A stretch of 64,000 nucleotides of DNA from Marinicella sediminis (GCF_002000055.1 NZ_MVBD01000010.1:80556-144555); one strand, 5' to 3'. Shown: positions 1 to 9,887, counted from the first letter of the stretch. Notes: a model not told the origin generated them from the sequence alone. Numbers and translations: made by a program.

Positions 1-1280
1 AAATCAGCGGGAATACCTGTCATGGCATTATCAGTATAGGCAGTGCTTAAATTGATGTCGGCTGATAAATTAATGGTATCTGAAGCAGGTCCGTTAACAT
101 TGGCACATTCTATGGCTGTATTAAGTGCATCTGCACTGGCAACTGAAGTGGTAAAACCATCACCCAAACCCAATTCGTTACAAATTTCTGAATCTGCCAG
201 ATACTCAAAAGCCCCTATATCCCGACTGTTACCAAAAACAGGAAAACCTCTCTGGTCATGAGTTGTGGCGTACATATCGCCGTCATCTCTGCCATCACTG
301 CCTGGTAACAAGGCATGAGTCTCTATACAACCGCCATCTGCCATTGGAGTCACACAACCGTTGTCAGCCAAGGAGCCAACATTTAAGCTCATGGACATGG
401 TAATTCCAGCATTTGTACAGTTATTTGAATCTTGGTCAGACAGATTATTGCCACCTGAAACCGAGCCAAAGTTCAAATTACAATCTGCATTGGTGCCCGT
501 ATTATTATGGAATAGTGAGTTGCTCAGAGTTGTGATGGTGCCATTACTGTAAATTCCCCCACCTCTAGAAGCTGTATTTCCTGAAAAAGTGCTGTTGTTT
601 ATTACAGTGATGGGGCTAGTATTGTAAATTGCCCCACCATTTTGAGATGCCGTATTGCCCGAAAAACTGCTGTTGTTTATTTCAGTAATGGCACCTTGAT
701 TCTCGATTGCACCAGAATATTGAGCCTGGTTTGATGCCAGCAAGCTGTTATTGATAGCTAAAGTACCTCGATTATGAACCGCTCCCCCAAAAGATGGGTT
801 ACCATCACCACCAGCACAACCGTGTTTTAGAGCGATGTTTTTCAAATCAAGATCTCCAGCACTGGAAATTCTTAACAAGCGAAACTCACTGACATCAAGT
901 GTATTATCATTGTTACAGGTTAAAGAACTGTCTCTTTGCAGCGTATGTCCCAAACCATCAAGGATGATGGCAGAGTTGATGGCTGGTGTTCCTGTGTGTC
1001 CATAAGTCGTACTATCGTCATAGTAGGCCGCCAGAGTGATGTCAGCTGTGAGCTGAATGGTGTCTGCACCTGAACCGGCAGTACAGTCTGTATGTGTTCC
1101 GGCATTATTATTGGCATTGATAATTGCCTCATTGATACTGCATACGCCATCAGAGGCTACTGTTCCATTGCTGCCATCTACTGTAATTGTTGCTGCTTGG
1201 GTTAAGCCTGTCAGCAGCAGTAAAAAAATAAAGCAATAAACAGTTTTGCGACCAGTTCTTATGTCACTGTGGTTAATCAT
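1..1280 (-). CDS. Secreted CSLREA-type beta-helix protein (3' end beyond window)
   Basis: The reading frame is open from the ATG at 1280 down to base 1, so the C-terminus lies outside the window. The protein starts with a signal peptide (basic MINHSDIRTGRK, then a Phe/Leu-rich core ending TQAA). It continues with a CSINEAIINANN segment that matches the CSLREA-type N-terminal motif of secreted repeat proteins. The rest consists of short Asn/Gly/Ser-rich repeats such as NNSSFSGNTASQNGGAIYN, typical of a right-handed parallel beta-helix of the pectin-lyase fold. It is probably exported or surface-exposed; no catalytic residues can be assigned. The upstream bases hold a GGGAGA ribosome site close to the ATG. 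It lies just downstream, on the same strand, of the sigma factor/kinase pair and is a plausible target of it. Family call fairly sure, function unknown. Confidence 0.8.
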   Translation of the reverse strand, partial: MINHSDIRTGRKTVYCFIFLLLLTGLTQAATITVDGSNGTVASDGVCSINEAIINANNNAGTHTDCTAGSGADTIQLTADITLAAYYDDSTTYGHTGTPAINSAIILDGLGHTLQRDSSLTCNNDNTLDVSEFRLLRISSAGDLDLKNIALKHGCAGGDGNPSFGGAVHNRGTLAINNSLLASNQAQYSGAIENQGAITEINNSSFSGNTASQNGGAIYNTSPITVINNSTFSGNTASRGGGIYSNGTITTLSNSLFHNNTGTNADCNLNFGSVSGGNNLSDQDSNNCTNAGITMSMSLNVGSLADNGCVTPMADGGCIETHALLPGSDGRDDGDMYATTHDQRGFPVFGNSRDIGAFEYLADSEICNELGLGDGFTTSVASADALNTAIECANVNGPASDTINLSADINLSTAYTDNAMTGIPAD

Positions 1281-1436
1281 TTTGGTTCTCCCAATTAAAC
1301 ATACAGGTGCCAACAAACACCCCACCTAACTCATAAAGCGAGAAAATTACTTATAAGTGCCAAATTGTTTTTTAATTGAGTTTGCCAGCGATTTGACGGT
1401 GACCCATAATGATGTTTTGAAGAGGTATTAAGGCAG

Positions 1437-4127
1437 CTATTGTATTGCGATTTCAACCAATAGATGGATTCGCTTTAGGCCCTCTGAGTCAGGGTTGTAA
1501 ATATCAGTTGCATGGTTTTTGGCTGACAACAATAATTGCTTGGCCATTTCATTGAGATCACACTTTATTGCCATTTGCCCCAACCATAATTCGTGGTACA
1601 TTCGAAGCCAGCTTTTTTCAGAGATTTTTTCCACCTCGGCTTTTAATCTGATGATTTCTGCTTCAGCTGTTTGACAAGCGCTTGATACATCCATACCTAC
1701 CTGATTGGCCAGCTGGACGATTTCTGTACTCAGTAAATTCTTGTTCTTTGACTGATAAACTGGGATGACTTGACTGAGTAATTCCTCAGATTCAACATGC
1801 CTGCCCATTTTGGCCAAAAGCCGAGCCAGATTGAATTGAGAACCAGCAACTCGCATTGGATCAGCACTGAAATACAGTTGTCGCAATTTCAGCGACTCTC
1901 GATAAAACTGTTCCGCGTTATTAAACTCCCCCATATCTTCATATAAAAACCCTAAATTATTGGTGACCAAAACATAACTAAGATTGTTCACACCTCCAAA
2001 TTCCTTGTGCATATTGATGGCTGATTCAAAATAATTTTTAGCCGTTTCGAATCGTCCAGTGTCTTGATAGATAAACGCCAGTTCACCATACAATCGAGCC
2101 AAATTGGGATGCGTTTTATCGAACAGCTTATTGCCAATCTCCTGGGCCTCTAGGAATGTGTTTTCCGCTGCTGCGGTTTGATTATTGCGGTTTAATTGCG
2201 CTGCCTTGTTTATCAATCGATTGAAATATTTTGGATGGATTTTGCCATGGTCTTTTTCACCATGATGAAGTGCTTGCTCAATGTATTTAAGTTTCTGTTG
2301 ATTGTCTTTGCTGGTGAATGATAATTCATTGTAAATCCTGCCTAACAACTCATGGTCTTCGATGTTTTCATCTTGAAGTTTTTGCAAAGTGATCAAAAGC
2401 ATTTCTTGTGCTTTTTCGCCTTGTCCCATACTGCCTTGCCAAGTTGCCATCTGACTGTGGTGCCAAGCCAATTCAACTGGGTCACTCAACTGTTGACTGA
2501 GTATATCAGCTGATTTGGCATATTTTTCTGCCTCCTGTGGATCATTGCTTAAAACAGAAACCACCGCCAATTGACCCAGCGTAAAAACTTGTCCAGACAG
2601 GTCATTATTCGCAACATAAATGGGCAATGATTTTTGATAGTATTCAATGGCTTTTTTACTGTCTCCTAAATGATGATGAATGCTTGATATGGTATTAATT
2701 AATTCTGCCTTAATGATCGGTTGATCATTTAATCCATATTCAAGCAAGCGCTCTGAACTGGCTAATACATCTTGCAAGCTGATGTCTTCGCCCCGGTTGG
2801 CCAATGGAGATGCTGATTCCAAAATATTAACCAGAAAGTCTTTGGTGCGATTGGCGATCCTGGATTGTTGTTGGGCTTCTTTCCTGGCAGCAATTTCCAG
2901 ATCTCTTTGCTGGCTGATTTGTTGTTGGCTGTTATACATCACCAGGGGTAAAGCAATCAAAAAGAACAGCACAACTGCTGACAATAAAGTCACTGCTGGA
3001 TTTCTTGAAACCAGTTTTTTAACTTTATACCAGGCACTGTCACCCACTGCCAAAAGCGGCTTGCCATCTAAATAGTTTTTTACATCCTGTGCCAAAGCCG
3101 AAACGGTTGGGTACCTGCGGTGTGGTTCTTTGCGAATTGCCATCATGATGAGGTTATCCAAATCACCCCTCAATTGCTTTTTACTGTAGTTCCTGTTGAG
3201 TTTTGGTAACAGCTCGACATGACTTGGGATTGGGGGTGTTTTTTCGGTAATTTCATGAATTAATTCGCTGGGAACTTCCGAAACCACAGCCTGTGCACGT
3301 TGACCCGTTAACATTTCATACAGCAACAAGCCCAAAATATAAATATCTGTTGCGGTTGAAATTGGAGCACCTGTGACTTGTTCGGGGCTGGAATATGCCA
3401 GCGTCATGACAGGCACAGTTTGGGTATCCACTGAGTTGGATGCCAGTATTTTAGCAATGCCAAAATCAAGTAATTTCACCACCCCATCCTTGGTTACAAT
3501 GATGTTGTTAGGCTTGATATCTCGATGCACAACCAAATGAGAATGAGCATAGCTTATGGCATCACAAATTTGTAAAAAAATATGTAAATACTGCTTCAAA
3601 TTAAATTGGTGTTGTTTGCAGTATTCGAGCAGTGGCAGGCCTTCTACCCACTCTAAAATCATGTAAGGCCGAGGACTTTTTGAATCATCAAGCAATTCAC
3701 CACCACCGATGAGCTGGGCAATGTTGTTATGCTTTAACTGTGCCAACAACTCCCTTTCATTCCTGAATCGCTGTAATTCCTTATCATCATGTATCGGTTT
3801 TAGAAATTTAATGGCCACCTGATGCGCAAAATCATCTTGATTACGTTGTGCCAACCACACCTCACCCTGACCACCTATGCCCAGAGGTTCTGCTAATTTA
3901 TAAGCATCGATCACTAAACCAGCTTCTATAGGCTTGATTTCCAGGCCAATGTGTACTGAATCGATGATTGTACCAGTGATGGCGACTTCATCCACATTGA
4001 TTGCCAAAAGCCTTTTTACTTTGGTTTTCACCTCATCTGGAAAATCAGACAGATCGACTACTGATTCCCGTTGATCCGCTGGGTATTCAATCGCTGTTTC
4101 AAATAATGTCTTGATTTGTTTGTTCAT
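1437..4127 (-). CDS. Membrane Ser/Thr protein kinase with C-terminal TPR repeats
   Basis: An 896-residue Hanks-type kinase. A short N-terminal region (1-75) precedes the kinase domain (about 78-350), which shows a glycine loop GIGGQGEVW, the ATP-binding lysine in VAIKFL, the catalytic loop HRDIKPNN and the DFG motif. One hydrophobic segment (about 375-400, LLSAVVLFFLIALPLV) puts the kinase in the cytoplasm, with the long TPR region (about 440-800) presumably periplasmic. The start lies 7 bases after the stop of the ECF sigma gene, so the two are one transcription unit. In Xanthomonas (PknS/EcfK) and Vibrio (PpkA/EcfP) such kinases phosphorylate and activate a neighbouring ECF sigma factor that has no anti-sigma factor. 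That role is inferred here from gene order; the input sensed by the TPR region is unknown. Confidence 0.9.
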   Translation of the reverse strand: MNKQIKTLFETAIEYPADQRESVVDLSDFPDEVKTKVKRLLAINVDEVAITGTIIDSVHIGLEIKPIEAGLVIDAYKLAEPLGIGGQGEVWLAQRNQDDFAHQVAIKFLKPIHDDKELQRFRNERELLAQLKHNNIAQLIGGGELLDDSKSPRPYMILEWVEGLPLLEYCKQHQFNLKQYLHIFLQICDAISYAHSHLVVHRDIKPNNIIVTKDGVVKLLDFGIAKILASNSVDTQTVPVMTLAYSSPEQVTGAPISTATDIYILGLLLYEMLTGQRAQAVVSEVPSELIHEITEKTPPIPSHVELLPKLNRNYSKKQLRGDLDNLIMMAIRKEPHRRYPTVSALAQDVKNYLDGKPLLAVGDSAWYKVKKLVSRNPAVTLLSAVVLFFLIALPLVMYNSQQQISQQRDLEIAARKEAQQQSRIANRTKDFLVNILESASPLANRGEDISLQDVLASSERLLEYGLNDQPIIKAELINTISSIHHHLGDSKKAIEYYQKSLPIYVANNDLSGQVFTLGQLAVVSVLSNDPQEAEKYAKSADILSQQLSDPVELAWHHSQMATWQGSMGQGEKAQEMLLITLQKLQDENIEDHELLGRIYNELSFTSKDNQQKLKYIEQALHHGEKDHGKIHPKYFNRLINKAAQLNRNNQTAAAENTFLEAQEIGNKLFDKTHPNLARLYGELAFIYQDTGRFETAKNYFESAINMHKEFGGVNNLSYVLVTNNLGFLYEDMGEFNNAEQFYRESLKLRQLYFSADPMRVAGSQFNLARLLAKMGRHVESEELLSQVIPVYQSKNKNLLSTEIVQLANQVGMDVSSACQTAEAEIIRLKAEVEKISEKSWLRMYHELWLGQMAIKCDLNEMAKQLLLSAKNHATDIYNPDSEGLKRIHLLVEIAIQ

Positions 4128-4134
4128 CGAATCA

Positions 4135-4668
4135 TTAGTTCTTGCTTAATTGCTGATTCAGATAATCGCCAATATAAGCTTTGGCAAAATGAACTTCTCT
4201 GGCAAAGGTCGACATTGATACATTCATGAGATCTGCCACCCGTTGCCTGGTAATGCCAACGAAATAATACAACTCAATGATTCTTGCGCTGCGTTCGCTG
4301 ACAGTTGAAAGGTCATCAATGGCATCACTGATGGCACTGAAATCCAAGATATTCTGGCCAGCCACATCTAAGCCTTCAGTGAAATTAACCTGATCAAAAC
4401 CACCACCGTGTTTGACCGATGATTTCCGCCTTCCATAGTCAACCAACAGTCGGCGCATTTGACGCGCCAGTACGAAAAAATAAACGTCTTCATTGGACAT
4501 TTCCATATCAGACTCGGAAATCTTCAGATAGGCCTCATGTACCAAATCAGTGGCCGACAAGGTGTGTCCCTTTCGTTCATTCAGCATCAGTTTGTTGGCG
4601 ATGCTTTTAAGCTTTTGATAGACAGATTCATTTAAGTTCTGATCACCTGCCATTGAGTGTCTTTTCAT
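4135..4668 (-). CDS. ECF-type RNA polymerase sigma factor
   Basis: A 177-residue sigma-70 family protein. Region 2 carries the signature ATDLVHEAYLKI followed by FFVLARQMRRLLVDYGRRK and KHGGG, typical of the ECF subfamily that accompanies Ser/Thr kinases. Region 4 contains the helix-turn-helix around RIIELYYFVGITRQRVADLMNVS. No anti-sigma factor lies nearby; the next gene, 7 bases downstream, is a TPR kinase. Control by phosphorylation, as in EcfK/PknS and EcfP/PpkA, is therefore the likely mode. The ATG at 4668 is preceded by an AGGT ribosome site. The region 4669-4883 upstream holds the terminator of mmsB and must contain the promoter of this pair. Target promoters cannot be read from the window. 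Confidence 0.9.
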   Translation of the reverse strand: MKRHSMAGDQNLNESVYQKLKSIANKLMLNERKGHTLSATDLVHEAYLKISESDMEMSNEDVYFFVLARQMRRLLVDYGRRKSSVKHGGGFDQVNFTEGLDVAGQNILDFSAISDAIDDLSTVSERSARIIELYYFVGITRQRVADLMNVSMSTFAREVHFAKAYIGDYLNQQLSKN

Positions 4669-4822
4669 TGAATACCTGTGATTGGTGCCATAGAAATCAT
4701 AACTTATCTATCATGAAAAAATCCAAAATATAAACACAGAGTTTTTTTATGAAGAATAGCTGTACTGACTTTAAGAGACCAGTACATCCTCTTTTTTTAT
4801 GAAGTTTTTCTTTACTCAATTT

Positions 4823-4848
4823 AAAAGCCCCTGGATTTTGGGGCTTTT
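4823..4848 (-). terminator. Rho-independent terminator after mmsB
   Basis: Perfect 9-bp stem aaaagcccc/ggggctttt around an 8-base loop, followed on the minus strand by further U-rich sequence. It lies 36 bases past the mmsB stop and closes the valine-degradation operon. The A/T-rich flanks make it potentially bidirectional. Confidence 0.8.
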
Positions 4849-4883
4849 TAATCATACTTATGGTGTGACTGAATCCAAGTAAA

Positions 4884-5774
4884 TCAATGCTTTTGAAGCA
4901 GCTGCAGGATGCTGGAGAAGTCCTTGCCACCGGCGCCACCGGCCTGGTGAATCTGATACAACTGTGCGGCCAAAGCACCCAGCGGTGTGGCACTGCCCGA
5001 TTTGGCGGCCAGTTCTTGTGACAGTCCCAAATCCTTACTCATCAGATCCACCATAAAACCACCCTGATAGTCGTTGCTCGCGGGGACATGTGGCATGACA
5101 TCGGGATAAGGGTTATAAACCTGTAAAGACCAATTATTGCCCGAGCTGGCTTTCATGATTTCCGACATGACTTTGGGGTCCAGGCCTTGTTGAGCACCCA
5201 TGTTCAGCGCTTCAGCAGTACCGATCATGTGGATCGCCAATAACATGTTGTTACAGATTTTCGCCACCTGTCCTGCACCGGAAGCACCGGCATGAAAAAT
5301 GTGTCTGCCCATCGCACTGAGCACGGTTTTGGCCGCTTCAAAATGCGCGGCTTCTCCACCACAAATAAAGGTCAGGGTGCCGGCTTCTGCGGCAGCGGTG
5401 CCGCCTGAGACCGGCGCATCAATCATGGCGATGCCCTGTTGTTGGCAGGCTTTGGCCACCGCCCTGGCATCATCGGCTGCAATGGTCGATGAATCGATGA
5501 TCAGTACGTCTTTACTGATGTCTTTGATCAGACCTTTGGCTCCCATGTACAGGGACTTGACGATTGCCCCATTGGGTAGCATCGAAATGATGACATCGGC
5601 GTCTTTAACCGCTGACTGCGCATTGTCTGCCGTTTCAGCACCGGCCTCTTTGAGGCTGGCCATGGCGCTTTTGTTGAGGTCATAAACAGTGACCCTGAAG
5701 TCTTTTTTCAACAGGTTTTTGGCCATGTGACCACCCATGTTGCCCAAACCGATGAATGCTATGTGTTGTGTCAT
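4884..5774 (-). CDS. mmsB: 3-hydroxyisobutyrate dehydrogenase
   Basis: A 296-residue NAD-dependent beta-hydroxyacid dehydrogenase. It oxidises 3-hydroxyisobutyrate to methylmalonate semialdehyde in valine catabolism, in the cytoplasm. The N-terminal Rossmann fold begins with GLGNMGGHMAKNLLK. The substrate motif DAPVSGGTAAAEAGTL and the catalytic-lysine region GAGQVAKICNNMLL follow in the expected order, with a C-terminal SKDLGLSQELA helix. Length matches the family. It is the last gene of the operon, 15 bases after the hydrolase gene that makes its substrate, and is followed by a strong terminator. The operon context distinguishes it from related tartronate-semialdehyde reductases. Confidence 0.93.
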   Translation of the reverse strand: MTQHIAFIGLGNMGGHMAKNLLKKDFRVTVYDLNKSAMASLKEAGAETADNAQSAVKDADVIISMLPNGAIVKSLYMGAKGLIKDISKDVLIIDSSTIAADDARAVAKACQQQGIAMIDAPVSGGTAAAEAGTLTFICGGEAAHFEAAKTVLSAMGRHIFHAGASGAGQVAKICNNMLLAIHMIGTAEALNMGAQQGLDPKVMSEIMKASSGNNWSLQVYNPYPDVMPHVPASNDYQGGFMVDLMSKDLGLSQELAAKSGSATPLGALAAQLYQIHQAGGAGGKDFSSILQLLQKH

Positions 5775-5789
5775 ATCAGTACCTCTTAT

Positions 5790-6896
5790 TTAATTCAATT
5801 GCGGGGGTGTGAAATAGGTTTCAAGTTGTTCAGCGCCGATGTCATCCACGCTGTTCACGCTCCAGCTGGGTTGTCCGTCTTTATCAATCAGCAGCGCCCG
5901 AATACCCTCTGCCAGATCGGGATGCATGGCACACTGAGTGGAAACCACCAGTTCCATGGCAAAGACGTCAGATAAACTCATGTGCCTGGCCCGTCTGATC
6001 TGTTCCCTGACCAGGTGCAGGGTCACCGGACAACCATTCAACAATGCTTTGGCCGCAAATGACAGCCATTTGTCATCGGTTTCCAGGTCTTTGAATTGTT
6101 GCACCACATCACGCAGTGAAACCGGCGCCATCAATTCATTGATCAGTTCATAATTGACCCACAGCTGGGATTCATGCACCCGTTGTTCCATTTCAACCGA
6201 CTGGATGGCGGCGGTGATGCCGGCATGGGTGCCGTCTGATTCCAGAATGGCCAGTTGTAAAGCACCCAGATCAGCTGTTGAAACGGCGTGATCTGCCAGT
6301 TTGGTGAATAACGCATCAGCTGCATTCATCCGTGCACCGGTCATGCCTAAAAATTCAGCACAACGGCCAGGCATGCGATTAAAAAACCAGGATGCCCCAA
6401 CATCAGGGTACAAACCAATGGTTACCTCAGGCATGGCGATCATCGATCGTTCTGTGACAATGCGGTGCGAACCACCCACAGCCACGCCCAGACCGCCACC
6501 CATGACAATACCATCGGCATAGACCATCACTGGCTTGGAATAGGTGTGAATGGTTTCGTCCAGGCGATATTCCCGGGTGAAAAATTCATGGGCTTTTTGT
6601 GGGATTTGTCCGGCTGCGGTTTCTTTCATTGAATGATACAGCATCACCACGTCACCACCCGCACAAAACGCTTTGTCTCCAGCACCTTCTATCCATACCG
6701 CTTTGACTTGCTCATTGGCAGCCCACTCATCAAGCGTAGCCTGCATGGCATCAATCATATTGGTGGATAAAGCGTTGAGTGCTTTGGGGTTGTCCAAAAC
6801 AATTTTGCCCAACAAACCAAAATCAGCTTCGACCAATTTGGTTTTGATGTGTTCACTCAGCCCGTGAGGCTGTTCTGTGGTTGACAGTTCCGACAT
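5790..6896 (-). CDS. 3-hydroxyisobutyryl-CoA hydrolase (crotonase family)
   Basis: A 368-residue crotonase-superfamily protein of the size of HIBCH rather than of simple enoyl-CoA hydratases (about 260). The oxyanion-hole segment KAFCAGGDVVMLY and the second motif GGGLGVAVGGSHRIV with MPEVTIGLYPDVGASWF are typical of 3-hydroxyisobutyryl-CoA hydrolase, which releases 3-hydroxyisobutyrate and CoA in valine breakdown. Its start overlaps the stop of the acyl-CoA dehydrogenase by one base (TGATG), which points to translational coupling. The mmsB gene, which uses its product, follows 15 bases later. A general enoyl-CoA hydratase is the alternative, but length and neighbours argue against it. Confidence 0.9.
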   Translation of the reverse strand: MSELSTTEQPHGLSEHIKTKLVEADFGLLGKIVLDNPKALNALSTNMIDAMQATLDEWAANEQVKAVWIEGAGDKAFCAGGDVVMLYHSMKETAAGQIPQKAHEFFTREYRLDETIHTYSKPVMVYADGIVMGGGLGVAVGGSHRIVTERSMIAMPEVTIGLYPDVGASWFFNRMPGRCAEFLGMTGARMNAADALFTKLADHAVSTADLGALQLAILESDGTHAGITAAIQSVEMEQRVHESQLWVNYELINELMAPVSLRDVVQQFKDLETDDKWLSFAAKALLNGCPVTLHLVREQIRRARHMSLSDVFAMELVVSTQCAMHPDLAEGIRALLIDKDGQPSWSVNSVDDIGAEQLETYFTPPQLN

Positions 6897-8056
6897 CAGA
6901 TGATGACCTCTGTGGCGCCTTCCTGCAGAATCTTGCGGGCAATGATCAAGCGCATGATTTCATTGGTGCCTTCCAATATGCGGTGTACCCGGGTATCGCG
7001 AACATGCCGCTCCAACGGGTATTCCTTGATGTAACCATATCCACCATGTAATTGCAGGGCTTCATCACAAATCTGGAAACACACATCGGTGGCAAATCGT
7101 TTGGCCATGGCGCAATAAGCAGTGGCCTGAGGATCTTTATGGTCAAGCTTGTGGGCTGCCAACCGCACCATTTGCCGGGCCGCAATCAGTTCCGTCAGCA
7201 TATCAGCCAGTTTGAACTGCAGGGCCTGAAAAGACGCCAGAGTTTTACCAAATTGTTTACGTTCCAGCATGTAGCTTTGTGCTTCATTGAGGGCAGCCTG
7301 AGCCGTTCCCAAAGAGCAAGAGGCAATGTTGATCCGCCCACCATCCAGACCTTTCATGGCAAATTTAAAGCCTTCGCCTTCCTGACCAATCAGGTATTCA
7401 GCCGGAATTGTCACATCTTCAAAAGTAATCAGCCGTGTGGGTTGTGAGTTCCACCCCATCTTGTCTTCTTTTTTACCGTATGCAATACCATCACTGTCAG
7501 CCGGTACCATAAAACAGGATACCCCACGCGGACCGTCTTCACCTGTACGGGCCATGACGATCAGAACATCGGTTGAACCGGCACCAGAGATGAAGGTTTT
7601 ACTGCCATTAAGCAGATAACCATCTGCAGACTTTACCGCTGTGGTTTTCAAGTTACCGGCATCCGAGCCATGACCTGGTTCTGTCAGACAATATGAGGCC
7701 AGCAACTCGCCTGAGGTCAACCTGGTGCCCCACTCTGTTGCCAACGCCTCACTGCCAAAAGAAGTCAGCATCCAGGCACACATGTTGTGGATGGTCAAAT
7801 AGGCTGTGGTGGATGTACAGTGTTTAGACATTTCTTCAAATATCAACGAGGCATCCAGACGGCTCAACCCCAGACCACCATAGGCCTCGGGTGAGTAAAT
7901 GCCCAGAAAACCCAGCTCTCCAGTATTTTTGATTACCTCAACCGGAAAAAAACTGTCCTCATCCCATTGAGCCGCATGGGGTGCCATTTCGGCACTGGCA
8001 AACTCTTTGGCCGCATCAACAAATGCCTGTTGGTCTTCATTCAATTCAAAGTTCAT
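6896..8056 (-). CDS. Acyl-CoA dehydrogenase, probably isobutyryl-CoA dehydrogenase
   Basis: A 386-residue FAD-dependent acyl-CoA dehydrogenase. Family signatures are present: CLTEPGHGSDAGNLKTTA (flavin and substrate binding), QLHGGYGYIKEYPLERHVRD, and RVHRILEGTNEIMR near the C-terminus, which holds the usual catalytic glutamate region. In the operon it sits between the methylmalonate-semialdehyde dehydrogenase and the 3-hydroxyisobutyryl-CoA hydrolase genes. Isobutyryl-CoA is therefore the likely substrate, giving methacrylyl-CoA. No methacrylyl-CoA hydratase gene is in the cluster. Substrate specificity rests on gene context; related 2-methyl-branched-chain dehydrogenases look the same by eye. 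Confidence 0.88.
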   Translation of the reverse strand: MNFELNEDQQAFVDAAKEFASAEMAPHAAQWDEDSFFPVEVIKNTGELGFLGIYSPEAYGGLGLSRLDASLIFEEMSKHCTSTTAYLTIHNMCAWMLTSFGSEALATEWGTRLTSGELLASYCLTEPGHGSDAGNLKTTAVKSADGYLLNGSKTFISGAGSTDVLIVMARTGEDGPRGVSCFMVPADSDGIAYGKKEDKMGWNSQPTRLITFEDVTIPAEYLIGQEGEGFKFAMKGLDGGRINIASCSLGTAQAALNEAQSYMLERKQFGKTLASFQALQFKLADMLTELIAARQMVRLAAHKLDHKDPQATAYCAMAKRFATDVCFQICDEALQLHGGYGYIKEYPLERHVRDTRVHRILEGTNEIMRLIIARKILQEGATEVII

Positions 8057-8067
8057 GGTGGCACCTG

Positions 8068-9564
8068 TTATAAGTTAATGGTTGCATTGGGCGCGGCATC
8101 ATCCGGAATATCCGACTCAAACCAACGGGCCGTGACGGTTTTTGTTTCTGTGTAAAAACGCACCGCTTGCTTACCATAAGCATGCTGATCACCATAAAAG
8201 GATTTTCTCCAGCCAGTGAATGAAAAGAACGGCAGGGGCACAGGAATGGGGATGTTGATACCAACCTGCCCGACTTTGATGTCATGTTGAAATTTGCGCG
8301 CTGCTGCACCTGAGGAAGTGAACAGTGATGTACCGTTTCCATAAGGATTGTCATTGATCAGCTCAATCGCTTCTTCCAGGGTCTCAGCAGTCATCACACA
8401 CAACACCGGACCAAATATCTCTTCCTGGTAAATGGTCATGTCGGTGGTGACATTGTTGAACAAACTGGGGCCCAACCAATTCCCATTGGGGTACCCTTCC
8501 ACTTCCAGGCCTCGGCCATCCAACAACAGCTCAGCACCTTCTTCCACACCTTTGGCGATCAAGGCTTCCACCCTGGCTTTGGCCTGAGGTGAGATCAATG
8601 GACCGTAAAAAGATTCTGGCTTTTTCCAATGACCGGGTTTCATTTCCGCCATTTTACCTTTGATCTCATCGATCCAGTCTTTGGCTTCACCCACCAACAC
8701 CGCGACAGAAATGGCCATGCAGCGCTGCCCGGCAGCTCCACAGGATGAGCCAGCAATGTTATTGATTACCTGATTTTTGTTGGCATCCGGCATCACCACC
8801 ATGTGGTTTTTGGCTCCTGCAAAAGCCTGTACCCGCTTGAGGTTGTCGGTGCCGGTTTTATAAATATGTTCACCCACTGGCACTGAGCCAACGAATGAAA
8901 TGGCTTCAATGTCATCGTGGTTCAAAATCTGGTCGACCTGGTCTTTGCCTCCGTGCACCACTTGTAATACATCTTTGGGGAAGCCTGCTTCATAGAACAA
9001 CTCCGCCAGTCTCATTGGGGTGTTGGGGTCCTGCTCGGACGGTTTCAATACAAAGGTGTTGCCACAGACAACAGCCATTGGGAACATCCACAATGGAATC
9101 ATTGCCGGAAAGTTAAACGGCGTGATCCCCGCGCAGACGCCCAGGGGCTGAATCAGGCTGTAGGTATCGACTTTTGAAGCCACATTTTCAACCGTTTCAC
9201 CCATCATCATTGAAGGGATGTTAGCAGCATGTTCTGCCACTTCAATACCACGCCATACATCACCTTTGGCATCCTCAAAGTTTTTACCGGTCTCTTCGGC
9301 CAGGATTTCAGCCAGTTCATCATGATGCGCTTTCAGCAGATGTTGAAAGTTCAGCATCATCCGTGCCCGTTTGGTGACTGGTACGTCTTTCCATGTTTCA
9401 AACGCTTTTTTCGCTGAAGCAATGGCCTGTTCCATTTCATCTTCGGTGGCCATGGGTACCTGGCAAATCACTTCCTGTGTGGCCGGATCGGTCACATCCA
9501 ACCAGTCAGCGCTTTGGCTGATCACTGATTGACCATCAATAAACATAGAGACTTTACGTGTCAT
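8068..9564 (-). CDS. mmsA: CoA-acylating methylmalonate-semialdehyde dehydrogenase
   Basis: A 498-residue aldehyde dehydrogenase that converts methylmalonate semialdehyde to propionyl-CoA, the last step of the valine branch. It contains the [17 protein letters not shown] segment, the cofactor-side [16 protein letters not shown] motif, and the catalytic cysteine in [14 protein letters not shown], all characteristic of MmsA. The frame extends to 9597, but the ATG at 9564 is preferred because GAAAGGTAA lies just upstream and the protein then begins [12 protein letters not shown], the normal MmsA start. It is the first gene of the four-gene operon; the promoter must lie in 9565-9887. A candidate structured RNA (9691-9751) sits in that leader. 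Confidence 0.93.
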   Translation of the reverse strand: MTRKVSMFIDGQSVISQSADWLDVTDPATQEVICQVPMATEDEMEQAIASAKKAFETWKDVPVTKRARMMLNFQHLLKAHHDELAEILAEETGKNFEDAKGDVWRGIEVAEHAANIPSMMMGETVENVASKVDTYSLIQPLGVCAGITPFNFPAMIPLWMFPMAVVCGNTFVLKPSEQDPNTPMRLAELFYEAGFPKDVLQVVHGGKDQVDQILNHDDIEAISFVGSVPVGEHIYKTGTDNLKRVQAFAGAKNHMVVMPDANKNQVINNIAGSSCGAAGQRCMAISVAVLVGEAKDWIDEIKGKMAEMKPGHWKKPESFYGPLISPQAKARVEALIAKGVEEGAELLLDGRGLEVEGYPNGNWLGPSLFNNVTTDMTIYQEEIFGPVLCVMTAETLEEAIELINDNPYGNGTSLFTSSGAAARKFQHDIKVGQVGINIPIPVPLPFFSFTGWRKSFYGDQHAYGKQAVRFYTETKTVTARWFESDIPDDAAPNATINL

Positions 9565-9690
9565 AGAGTTACCTTTCGTTTGTAGGCGGGTTTTCACCCT
9601 GTGCCTGTGTGCAAATCAGCATCCAATACGCGCTCAATTGCTGAGCGTCATCGCGGTGCATGAAATTCAATCTTAAGAATGTTGTTTTGA

Positions 9691-9751
9691 GCCCAAGCAG
9701 GATGTCCCCCTGCGAAGCCAGTCGTGTCGATGAATGGCTTGCTTTTTGGGC
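9691..9751. ncRNA. Candidate three-way-junction RNA structure upstream of mmsA
   Basis: Three perfect stems nest compactly: outer gcccaa/ttgggc (9691-9696 with 9746-9751), inner gcagg/cctgc (9697-9701 with 9709-9713) and inner aagcca/tggctt (9715-9720 with 9735-9740). The junction has 0, 1 and 5 unpaired bases. It lies 127 bases upstream of mmsA on the minus strand and 137 bases upstream of the lipoprotein gene on the plus strand, so it could be in either leader. I recognise no known riboswitch class. The rest of 9565-9887 shows only a cgctcaattgctgagcg hairpin near 9630 and no gene. A short RNA fold can occur by chance, hence the low confidence. Confidence 0.3.
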
Positions 9752-9887
9752 AGCGACATTGTACCACCAGACAGGGTAAAATTCATGTGATGCAGTCGGA
9801 ATTTACGGCAAAAATCACGCATTTTGTACCATCATACACAACAAGATTTGTTAGAATCAATGAACCACCACAAACAATGATTCAGCC

